Under the pieces are notes generated by a model, which was not told the DNA's origin, ran no database searches, and saw nothing but the letters and a program-made list of their open reading frames with translations. A stretch of DNA of 31,969 bases, taken from positions 1 through 31,969 of the IMG/VR virus record IMGVR_UViG_3300021962_000393; one strand, written 5' to 3'. Source of the DNA: a virus. Both the position numbers and the translations under genes were made by a program. The first letter of the stretch is position 1. Every line of letters begins with the position of its first letter. Positions 14,477-20,775 of the stretch are shown here, one piece after another.

Positions 14477-14654
14477 GGTTGTGTACCAAATTAATATGGG
14501 AATCAACTAATTCGTCGGAAACAGGCGCTCCCATAGTTTCTTCTAGCCACAATTCGGCAAAATGGTATGCCCTCTTACGCCATTTCATTGCTTCTTTTTC
14601 CCATGCTATTGCATGAGCCTCAGCACCGGCAAAAAAGCTTTCTTTGTGTTCCAT
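14469..14654 (-). CDS. Small helical protein, unknown function
   Basis: The 61-aa product is a charged, Trp- and Ala-rich helix (FFAGAEAHAIAWEKEAMKWR) with an acidic end. AAGGGG lies 5 nt before the ATG at 14654; a GTG one codon earlier, in a GTGA overlap with the RecT-like gene, is an alternative start. It links the RecT-like gene with the next gene by overlaps on both sides. No family is recognised. Confidence 0.65.
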   Translation of the reverse strand: MEHKESFFAGAEAHAIAWEKEAMKWRKRAYHFAELWLEETMGAPVSDELVDSHINLVHNHG

Positions 14655-15514
14655 CACCGCCCCTTATTCATTTGTGCTGCTACAAGTGTGTATAAAACGT
14701 GGTTATTGAGAAACTCATCAACGGTCTTCGGCACTTCCATTCCTTCGCCACGCGCAATCGGCATAGCAATAGCCCTAACGCGTTGCCAAGAACCCCAACG
14801 CTTAATCTCCAAGCCACGTTCCACAAGCGATTGGCTATCAATCAATTCAGGCTCAGCGATATCCTCTGCTGGTTCCCCAAGGGATTCGTCGAGCAAAGTA
14901 ACTGGTACTTCTTCTGTCGTCGTAACAGTTTCTTCTTGCTCTATGGTTAGTTCTTTTGGGTCTTCGTACACCTCATCAGGTATATCGCTCGTGTCGTACA
15001 CGGTCACGCTAATTGGTTGCGCAACTCCAACTACGCTTTCAATTTCCTCAGGTGTGTATGACAAGCCGGCAATTACGTCAGGAAAAAGAATCCGGCACAA
15101 CTCTGACGTTGCCCGTGCTACAAGCATTGCCCGTGGGTACTTTCTCCAATTGTCTTTGCCTGTAAGGTTTGCTGCCTTTGCATCTTCCAATGTCCAACGA
15201 ACCGTGGCTTCTGCTTCCGTGTCAGCACGCTTGCCTTTCAGCACGCACACCTCGTTAGTGTTCTCGGCTACGTCAATGCGATGCCCAGCCTTGGCAACCA
15301 ATGCACGCATAAGCTCAGGGCTTGCCGTTGCCTTGCCCTCAATCACATGGATTGAGTTAAGCGCCTGCATTGGGCCAAGACCCAGCTCGCGCCCATACAA
15401 CACGCATGCCAATACAGCTTCGGGTTGCCCTTGCATACCTTTGGGCACAAACGGTGTCCTGTTGACACGTTGCGCCAGCTTCCAGCTACTTTCGTATAGT
15501 TCTACTTCGCTCAT
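14654..15514 (-). CDS. RecT-like single-strand annealing recombinase
   Basis: The 286-aa product carries a pattern common in actinophage RecT-like proteins: ACVLYGRELGLGPMQALNSI, then IEGKATASPELMRALVAKAGH, WRKYPRAMLVARATSELCRI and FPDVIAGLSYTPEE. The first 170 residues are the annealing core; residues 175-240 are an acidic variable tail and the last 45 are helical. Such proteins pair complementary single strands during phage recombination and replication, usually with an exonuclease and with SSB (here at 6617-7018). No exonuclease is evident beside it; the upstream gene (15520-16065) is unrecognised. AGGGGA precedes the ATG. Confidence 0.85.
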   Translation of the reverse strand: MSEVELYESSWKLAQRVNRTPFVPKGMQGQPEAVLACVLYGRELGLGPMQALNSIHVIEGKATASPELMRALVAKAGHRIDVAENTNEVCVLKGKRADTEAEATVRWTLEDAKAANLTGKDNWRKYPRAMLVARATSELCRILFPDVIAGLSYTPEEIESVVGVAQPISVTVYDTSDIPDEVYEDPKELTIEQEETVTTTEEVPVTLLDESLGEPAEDIAEPELIDSQSLVERGLEIKRWGSWQRVRAIAMPIARGEGMEVPKTVDEFLNNHVLYTLVAAQMNKGR

Positions 15515-15519
15515 GTCCC

Positions 15520-16065
15520 CTACTTTGTAATCGTGATTGTTTGACGGCCGTATGTTGACTCAGAGAATTTGTCGATTGGAACATCAATCTCTTTGAGTGC
15601 TGTCACGCGCCAGCCCAATGATGGGGTAAACGGCAACACAGCTTTTAGCGTTGTTATCAAGTCGTAAATGTTTTCGTAAACAACCTCGCCCGTGTACTCG
15701 GGGTCAAGCGTTGTACGTACGATGTGCTGCAACAAATTCTCGCTGTCCCATTTGCGGGTAACGGTAGAACGACGCTCCAACAAGCCAAGACCCTGCACGG
15801 GTACTTTCTTGTCGGGTAAGTGTGCTGCCACGTCGTCTTCAATGCTCCTAATAAGAACATCAAGTGCTGCCTTCATGCTGCGAAAAGAAGCCAAGCCGTG
15901 AGCCAGCTTCTCCCAATCGCGCGCATCTGCAAGCATCTGACGTTGCTCGTCTGCGTCCAATAACATGCGGTTGAAATTACGCACCAACCCGTCAGCATCT
16001 ACTAAAGAGTTGCCGGGGTTACTCATTTCTACAGACATATTGCCGATGATTAATTCTTCACTCAT
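15520..16065 (-). CDS. Unknown protein upstream of the RecT-like gene
   Basis: The 181-aa product has a helical first half (VRNFNRMLLDADEQRQMLAD and following, to about residue 80), then a strand-rich part (VPVQGLGLLERRSTVTRKW), a helical segment and a final beta-like end (STYGRQTITITK). The mix suggests a coiled or helical domain plus a small globular one. Its place before the annealing protein suggests a partner in recombination or replication, but no nuclease motif is visible. AAGGAGG before the ATG is a strong ribosome binding site, and an extended -10 promoter lies just upstream. Confidence 0.75.
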   Translation of the reverse strand: MSEELIIGNMSVEMSNPGNSLVDADGLVRNFNRMLLDADEQRQMLADARDWEKLAHGLASFRSMKAALDVLIRSIEDDVAAHLPDKKVPVQGLGLLERRSTVTRKWDSENLLQHIVRTTLDPEYTGEVVYENIYDLITTLKAVLPFTPSLGWRVTALKEIDVPIDKFSESTYGRQTITITK

Positions 16066-16090
16066 ATTTCCTCCTTCTGGTTGGGATATT

Positions 16091-16099
16091 ACTATAACA
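16091..16099 (-). promoter_or_regulatory. Predicted extended -10 promoter before the recombination genes
   Basis: TGTTATAGT (minus strand, 16099-16091) is an extended -10 element, 26 nt before the ATG at 16065 in a 36-nt AT-rich gap that follows the SLT lysozyme gene. No good -35 box is present, as expected for this class. It would let the recombination genes be expressed apart from the upstream genes. Confidence 0.4.
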
Positions 16100-16101
16100 C
16101 A

Positions 16102-16524
16102 TTATTTTTTATTTATGCTCCATTGTCGCCAAGGATTTCCACGTTCCTTTGAGTAATCGTACAAAGCCTTAGCAGCTTTTAGATTAACCAAGGGGTGTAA
16201 CAAATCAGATGACTTGCGCACAATGTTGCGGTCGCGCAGATACGTGATCCACGAGAAGTTGTTGATTTGCGTAAGGCCGTAGTCGCTAGACCAAACCTTG
16301 CCGTTTCTGTCACGGTTAAGGCCGATGCTCGACGGATGGCATCTGCTTTCTCGGTACATGATGTAATCAAGTGTAGGCAAGTCTTTTTTGCTAAAGCCCG
16401 CTTTAAGGGCTAGCTTATGCCAGCGTTCGCATTTGTACTCAGCAGCATGTGCTGGTGTTGGTGCTTGTGTAAGCGTAATTGCAGCAAGCGCGGTAATGGC
16501 GCAGCGCGTAAAACGTTTGTTCAT
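16102..16524 (-). CDS. Exported SLT-type lytic transglycosylase
   Basis: The 140-aa product begins with a signal peptide: basic MNKRFTR, a hydrophobic stretch (CAITALAAITLTQA) and a likely cleavage after AHA at residue 28. The mature part has the SLT/goose-lysozyme core: IMYRESRCHPSSIG with catalytic E59, followed by SSDYGLTQIN and a helix NLKAAKALYDYSKERG. It cleaves peptidoglycan glycan strands outside the membrane. C32 and C62 could form a disulfide. It has no targeting domain and lies 14 kb from the lysis cassette, so it may act in entry, in spreading through the wall, or as a second lysin. GAGG precedes the ATG, which overlaps the upstream stop (ATGA). Confidence 0.88.
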   Translation of the reverse strand: MNKRFTRCAITALAAITLTQAPTPAHAAEYKCERWHKLALKAGFSKKDLPTLDYIMYRESRCHPSSIGLNRDRNGKVWSSDYGLTQINNFSWITYLRDRNIVRKSSDLLHPLVNLKAAKALYDYSKERGNPWRQWSINKK

Positions 16525-16706
16525 TTAGACCTCTTTCGTATGGGGACAATTCTGTATAAAGGAAAATTCCTAAAGGATTTTTTGTAAGGGGTACCGCCGT
16601 AGCAGCAAACGCTCCCATCAAGGTTCATGTACTGAACCTTCCATTCGCCGCGCAAGTCTCTTATGCGTACGGGCATGCCAATTTCTATTTGTGGTTGTGT
16701 GTCCAT
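16521..16706 (-). CDS. Small beta-rich basic protein, unknown function
   Basis: The 61-aa product (IEIGMPVRIRDLRGEWKVQY, YRIVPIRKRSK) looks like a small SH3-like or KOW-like beta barrel with a basic C-terminus. GGGAG lies 6 nt before the ATG at 16706; the TTG one codon earlier is less likely. It is coupled to the SLT lysozyme gene by an ATGA overlap. Function unknown. Confidence 0.65.
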   Translation of the reverse strand: MDTQPQIEIGMPVRIRDLRGEWKVQYMNLDGSVCCYGGTPYKKSFRNFPLYRIVPIRKRSK

Positions 16707-16772
16707 CAACGACTCCCAGCGCTATTGGATGTATCGGTACACCTTAGCCTGGTCAAACCCTCATGGCAACCT

Positions 16773-17045
16773 TTAGGGTTCTGTTACCGTCCCTAGGTAA
16801 TTTGTGTGCCTGACCATAGCAATAGGTATGTATATAACATGGTCATAAAAGCCATCAGGTGAAAAGGATTGCGCAATAGTGACGTGATTCACCTTGCCAC
16901 CATCTTCGGGTGCGATCAAAAAGCCGCATGTTTTGACTAGGTGTTCTTCAGTATCTTCATCAAGCTCGGCCCAATGGCCAGCCCCAGCATGAGCATCAGC
17001 CCATACAACAAATACTAAACGAAACTCACTCAAGCCATAAGACAT
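16773..17045 (-). CDS. Unknown small protein following the phosphoesterase
   Basis: The 90-aa product alternates strands and helices (SEFRLVFVVWADAHAG, AQSFSPDGFYDHVIYIPIAM) and looks like a compact globular domain rich in His and aromatic residues. It overlaps the phosphoesterase gene by 20 nt and has no clear ribosome binding site, so coupling is assumed. A 6-bp dyad AACCCT/AGGGTT straddles its stop codon, and the 66-nt gap after it holds nothing else notable. No family recognised. Confidence 0.65.
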   Translation of the reverse strand: MSYGLSEFRLVFVVWADAHAGAGHWAELDEDTEEHLVKTCGFLIAPEDGGKVNHVTIAQSFSPDGFYDHVIYIPIAMVRHTNYLGTVTEP

Positions 17046-18039
17046 GTTCGCTTGTCACTCTCGCTTTATCAGGGTCAATGAAATGCAATCTCTGTGATGG
17101 CCTACCAACGGCAGCAACAAACTCACGCGCATACTCGTTGTGACTCTCAGGTGAGCCAGTAACAAAAATGCGGCCACCATTGCTCATTGTCAACGACATT
17201 GGAGTGTGCCAATGGCCCATGTAGCAATCATGGAACGACTCGATAACACCGGAACTCCAAGCGCTTACTTTGCGGAGGATGCCGAACGCCGGAGTGTTGC
17301 CACCAAAGCTTTTAATTTCATCACCATGTACCAATAGGCCATTGTAATTTCCAATCTTAAATATCTGGTACCAATCAGCGCTCATCTGGAACGTGACATT
17401 TTTAAGGTGCGCACACCCCTCAGCTACTATGCCGTAAGCAATTGCATCTATGTTGTCATTGGCAGGCATCTCGCCTTTGCGACCGAGCCGACCGTGGTTG
17501 CCGTACTCGCATACAACTTTGACGTTCTTAAAGTTAGACGCGACCGAAGCAACGATGTATTTCATAATGCGCGCAGCCTCAAATAACTGCTGGTATAAAT
17601 ACGCTTCCACTTCATACACCTGGCCAGGGAAAATGCCCAAGCCTTCTACCATGTCGCCACCAAACAAAATAACAGCGTCGTTTACGGGGTGATCGGCCCG
17701 TTGTATCTCTGTAATAGTTAACATCTTTTCGACAACTTGCTTCATACGGTCATCAAGTGTTGTTATCCCAAAAGATACCGTCTTCTTGCCAAGCTGCCAG
17801 TCGGTAGCATGCAACAACGCCACCTCGCTCTTTTGTTTTGAGCGTTTTGGTGGCGTGTAAACAGTTGGTTTAATTAGTGGTTGCCCAATTGCGGCATCTT
17901 TGGCTGCTTTGTAAACTGCTTCGACTAGATCATTGGTCCTAGTCTTTGCGCGCAATTCACGCAAGTGTGCAGCTTTAAGTGCCCGTTGCAAATCTTCTAT
18001 GTGTGATTGCAGCTCGTACTCATTAACGTCTGAGGTCAT
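17026..18039 (-). CDS. Calcineurin-like metallophosphoesterase
   Basis: The 337-aa protein has an N-terminal helical, probably coiled-coil region (5-55) and a metallophosphoesterase domain with metal-binding motifs in order: HATDWQLG (D80), FGGDMVEG (D129), YGNHGR (N181-H182), LVHGDE (H238) and GHWHTP (H276, H278). The first motif has Gln where most members have DxH. Members act on phosphodiesters or phosphomonoesters, including DNA ends and cyclic nucleotides; the substrate here cannot be told. AAGGAGGT precedes the ATG, a near-perfect ribosome binding site. It overlaps the upstream helix-turn-helix gene by 17 nt, suggesting linked use in DNA metabolism. Confidence 0.9.
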   Translation of the reverse strand: MTSDVNEYELQSHIEDLQRALKAAHLRELRAKTRTNDLVEAVYKAAKDAAIGQPLIKPTVYTPPKRSKQKSEVALLHATDWQLGKKTVSFGITTLDDRMKQVVEKMLTITEIQRADHPVNDAVILFGGDMVEGLGIFPGQVYEVEAYLYQQLFEAARIMKYIVASVASNFKNVKVVCEYGNHGRLGRKGEMPANDNIDAIAYGIVAEGCAHLKNVTFQMSADWYQIFKIGNYNGLLVHGDEIKSFGGNTPAFGILRKVSAWSSGVIESFHDCYMGHWHTPMSLTMSNGGRIFVTGSPESHNEYAREFVAAVGRPSQRLHFIDPDKARVTSEHVLWLE

Positions 18040-18256
18040 TACGCCACCTCCTTAAAGTGTCGTGGCTTACTCCAATGCCTCTCTTTTTCAAGACAGAAGA
18101 TATAGCGCTGATTGGTATCGCAGGATTATCTAATGCTTTAGTAAATTCTTCTTGTTCTTCTTTATCACCAATTTCAGCCATCGTCCTGTGGAAAAACTCC
18201 CACTTTTTTTCCGGCTGACCTTTAATTTCCTGCTCAATTTCATCCAACAGTCCCAT
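18023..18256 (-). CDS. Small helix-turn-helix protein
   Basis: The 77-aa product ends in AISSVLKKRGIGVSHDTLRR followed by WRNDLRR. This is a typical helix-turn-helix recognition unit of small phage regulators or terminase-like adaptors (AI...L...GI.VS..T...WR). The N-terminal half is acidic and helical. It begins with AAAGGAGG before the ATG. It probably binds DNA; it could regulate the middle operon or even be the true small terminase, though it is far from the large subunit. Confidence 0.75.
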   Translation of the reverse strand: MGLLDEIEQEIKGQPEKKWEFFHRTMAEIGDKEEQEEFTKALDNPAIPISAISSVLKKRGIGVSHDTLRRWRNDLRR

Positions 18257-18290
18257 GTTCCTCCTTTGGGTATAGTTTTAGTGTAGCCCT

Positions 18291-19259
18291 TTAACTAACG
18301 CTCCTGCCACGACCCGCCCGGTAAGCCGCATCCGCAGCGTCAGTTTCGGCTTTATAGGCGGCTTGAGCGGCTATTCTATCTCTTTCCTTTTTACCTAAAT
18401 TTTCCACAAGTTTACGCCTCAAAGCAGGGCTTTTAATATCAGCCAACAATGCAGGCAAAAATTCGTTAACCGTGTTTTGGGCGAGCAAATCTTCTATAAC
18501 ATCTGAAGAAACATCGTTTCGCCCTTGGCCAACATCTAGCAGTTTTCTTTCGTAAACAACCTTGCCTGGAGCATCGGAGATTATAAAATTGCCGTAAGGA
18601 TTGTTGCTATCAACTGCGTTTCTTGGATATTTGCCAATATAAACAGAACCAGGTTTTTGTCCAGGCATTTGAAAATTTGTGTACCCAAGGGCAGTTTTTG
18701 TAGTTGCGTATAAATCGTAATCATTTGCGGAAAGAGGGTGAGCAAAAGTTACTGCTTCGTCCGGCATAGCGTTTGAACCGAACTTTGGATCTATTTGAGG
18801 GATGCCTGAAGTTGGTGAACCATGTATTCCATATTTAGCAAAATACATATCAGCTGCGGTTGGCCCAACAGGTTTAGTCATGTTGGGCACACTATTGGCC
18901 CATGCCTTGCCAGCAGCTCTCTTTGCTAGGGCATTAGCTAGTGCGCCCTCAGGCACAAAAGGTGTGAATGCGTCAGCTAGCGCTAAGCCGCCACCAAGGG
19001 CAGTATTTACTCTTTCGAGCGGAGCAAGGCCGGAAGTAGGGTCAAAGGCTTTGGGCAGATTGGCAATAGGGTCATAGAAGGTTTGCTTAGCCATCGAGCC
19101 CATTTCCTTTGCAGTATCCAAAGGATTAGTTACCATGCGCCCAACTTCTTGCCCAGCATCGGCAAAAAAGCCACCAACTTTGTCAAAGAACCCACGCTTC
19201 TTTTTCTGCTCTTTGGTAGCCATTTCCGAAGCCAAACGGGTAATGGGTTTATCAGCCAC
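18291..19259 (-). CDS. Tandem paralog B, possible virion-delivered effector
   Basis: The 322-aa product shares its first 117 residues with the next gene upstream (19252-20244), including RLASEMAT, KKRGFFDKVGG, ADAGQEVGR and AFDPTSGL, then a hydrophobic Ala/Gly-rich stretch and EGALANA. The C-terminal 200 residues diverge, but both copies keep a short motif: here YGIHGSPTSGIPQIDP (143-158), later VTFAHPLS and DLYATTK. HG[ST]..GI..I.P resembles the first motif of ADP-ribosyltransferase-like folds, so a toxin or effector role is possible but unproven. The start is GTG in an 8-nt overlap (GTGGCTGA), with GAGGGAA as ribosome binding site. Nearness to the giant virion gene suggests packaging into the virion through the shared N-terminus. 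Confidence 0.8.
   Translation of the reverse strand: MADKPITRLASEMATKEQKKKRGFFDKVGGFFADAGQEVGRMVTNPLDTAKEMGSMAKQTFYDPIANLPKAFDPTSGLAPLERVNTALGGGLALADAFTPFVPEGALANALAKRAAGKAWANSVPNMTKPVGPTAADMYFAKYGIHGSPTSGIPQIDPKFGSNAMPDEAVTFAHPLSANDYDLYATTKTALGYTNFQMPGQKPGSVYIGKYPRNAVDSNNPYGNFIISDAPGKVVYERKLLDVGQGRNDVSSDVIEDLLAQNTVNEFLPALLADIKSPALRRKLVENLGKKERDRIAAQAAYKAETDAADAAYRAGRGRSVS
18909..19259 (-). repeat. Duplicated N-terminal module (second copy at 19900-20244)
   Basis: The coding sequence for the first 117 residues of the gene at 18291-19259 is a diverged copy of the first 115 residues of the gene at 19252-20244. Nucleotide similarity is easy to see near both starts, where the stretch covering the first 30 codons differs mainly at third positions and by a small indel after MAT. 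It marks a tandem gene duplication. Confidence 0.8.
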
Positions 19260-20244
19260 GTTCCCTCGCTTTGCGAAGAGTCTCTAGTTGTTCTGGCGTG
19301 TAAGTCACATTAGAGCGACCACTAAGATTTATCGGTGGAGGTTCGGGGAGAGCGGGCCCAGGATTAGATTGCCACTTAGCGGCGCTATCTCTCATGGCTT
19401 TTAGATTGGCCAATTCTTCAGTTATTCCACTAACGTTTCGCGCATATTGAGCTTCAGGGTAATTTTGCATCCCCAACCCATATTTGCGCAATCTGTTAGA
19501 CATAGTTTCGTAACCCATCATTGGGTCTATTTCCGACATGACCCTAAGTGGTTGCTCTATCCGCCGGGCCGCGGAACCAAGCACGTTTTCATCAAGAAGT
19601 ATGCCTTCTTTTGGGACCCGAGTAATATAGGTACGAGGCGTTCCTTGATAAAATTCAGATGGCTCGGCCACGTAATTTTGTTTGCGATAAATTGATCTTT
19701 CCAAATTATCCATAGCAGAGCTGACACTTGTGGACATATCTCGACCATTGCCTAGCCAAAAATAAGTACTGCCCGGTATAGCATCTGCTGCTGTCACTTG
19801 GAACCCCTTTCTGCTTGGGTTAATTGTCTTAATCCCTGGAGTCAAAGAATGATGTAAGCCGTACTCAAATGACGTTTGGCCAGTTTCGGCCAACGTTCTG
19901 TTTGCCGCTTTTTGCACCATTGCATTGGCTAAGGCCCCTTCAGGCAAAAAAGGGGTCACCGCATCGGCCAGCGCTAAACCGCCACCAAGTCCAGTGTTTA
20001 CCCTTTCCATTGGCGATAAGCCAGACGTTGGGTCGAAAGCGTTTGGTAAATTGCGGATCGGATCATAAAAAGTTGACTTAGCTTCTGACCCAAGACGCTG
20101 CACGGTCTCGACGGGGTTGGTGACTATGCGCCCAACTTCTTGACCGGCATCAGCCAGGAAACCGCCAACCTTGTCAAAGAATCCACGCTTCTTCTTTTGG
20201 GTGGCCATCTCTGACGCTAAACGGGTAACGGGTTTATCAGCCAC
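19252..20244 (-). CDS. Tandem paralog A, possible virion-delivered effector
   Basis: The 330-aa product has the same N-terminal module (1-115) as the downstream copy and a diverged C-terminal part. There YGLHHSLTPGIKTINP (128-143) corresponds to YGIHGSPTSGIPQIDP of the other copy, followed by STYFWLGNG (159-167) and TYITRVPKEG. The histidine motif followed by a Tyr-Phe strand is compatible with an ADP-ribosyltransferase-like fold (H-Y-E type), but the HG pair is HH here and no catalytic Glu can be assigned. The C-terminus is Pro-rich. The start is GTG, 5 nt after the stop of the 49-aa gene, with a weak ribosome binding site, so coupling is likely. Confidence 0.8.
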   Translation of the reverse strand: MADKPVTRLASEMATQKKKRGFFDKVGGFLADAGQEVGRIVTNPVETVQRLGSEAKSTFYDPIRNLPNAFDPTSGLSPMERVNTGLGGGLALADAVTPFLPEGALANAMVQKAANRTLAETGQTSFEYGLHHSLTPGIKTINPSRKGFQVTAADAIPGSTYFWLGNGRDMSTSVSSAMDNLERSIYRKQNYVAEPSEFYQGTPRTYITRVPKEGILLDENVLGSAARRIEQPLRVMSEIDPMMGYETMSNRLRKYGLGMQNYPEAQYARNVSGITEELANLKAMRDSAAKWQSNPGPALPEPPPINLSGRSNVTYTPEQLETLRKARERG

Positions 20245-20249
20245 AATTC

Positions 20250-20399
20250 TTACTTTCGGCTAGCCGCAGCGTTGTCTACTAGGTTTGGGTAAGGCCGACC
20301 AGCTGCCTTAGCGCTCTTTTTGGCAGCGAGCAACTGAGCAGGGCTGAGTTTGTTAGATTTCTTGTTGGGATTTTTTTTCTCCCAGAATGGTTTACTCAC
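20250..20399 (-). CDS. Small basic protein of actinophage type (49 aa)
   Basis: A GTG at 20399, forming the 8-nt overlap GTGAGTAA with the resolvase stop, opens a 49-aa frame that fills the gap before the next gene. The product is strongly basic, with KLSPAQLLAAKKSAKAAGRP and YPNLVDNAAASRK. The SPAQ..AA...AK.AGRPYPNLVDN pattern recurs in small actinophage proteins. Its role is unknown; a nucleic-acid or scaffold-like function would fit the charge. The frame is short and easily missed, but start overlap, composition and the family-like motif all agree. Confidence 0.75.
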   Translation of the reverse strand: MSKPFWEKKNPNKKSNKLSPAQLLAAKKSAKAAGRPYPNLVDNAAASRK

Positions 20400-20775
20400 C
20401 TGGCACTCGTTCCTTAAGAGGTATTATTGTCAATTGTAACCCAGCCTGCTTGCCCAAAATAGGACGCTTAAACGTGATGGTCGGCAAAATATCTGGGGTA
20501 TCGTCATCGAGGATGCCAGCGTCAACCAGGCCGTCAATGGCAGCTTTGGCAGATGGGAAGCAAGCGGCGGTATCTTGCCAGCGCCGGTTTTCCAGTATTG
20601 GCTGCACGATAATTTCGGCAGCAACTAAGTGTGGCAAACCAGCTTGTATTGCCGCTTGATAGAAGCCTTCGCGCCACCATTTAGTATCGTTAACCCGCGC
20701 CCTAAAGTGCTGACTGCGCTCTTGGTTCAGGCTTACAGGTCTTTTCCCCATCAGCGACAGCAGGAAGCAATCCAT
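20392..20775 (-). CDS. RusA-like Holliday junction resolvase
   Basis: The 127-aa product has the RusA-type acidic pattern: WQDTAACFPSAKAAIDGLVD with D68, K77 and D81, followed by AGILDDD (86-92) and a strand (ILPTITFKRP). In RusA these Asp residues hold the metal for cutting Holliday junctions. Such enzymes clear branched DNA before packaging. The ATG overlaps the stop of the giant gene in TAATG, supporting this start; a second ATG at codon 10 is an alternative. It is unusual to find it among virion-type genes. The family call is from the pattern alone. Confidence 0.7.
   Translation of the reverse strand: MDCFLLSLMGKRPVSLNQERSQHFRARVNDTKWWREGFYQAAIQAGLPHLVAAEIIVQPILENRRWQDTAACFPSAKAAIDGLVDAGILDDDTPDILPTITFKRPILGKQAGLQLTIIPLKERVPGE

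Noticed and set aside
16756-16780. AACCCT/AGGGTT dyad as a terminator
   Set aside because: The stem is only 6 bp and no T-run follows on the minus strand.
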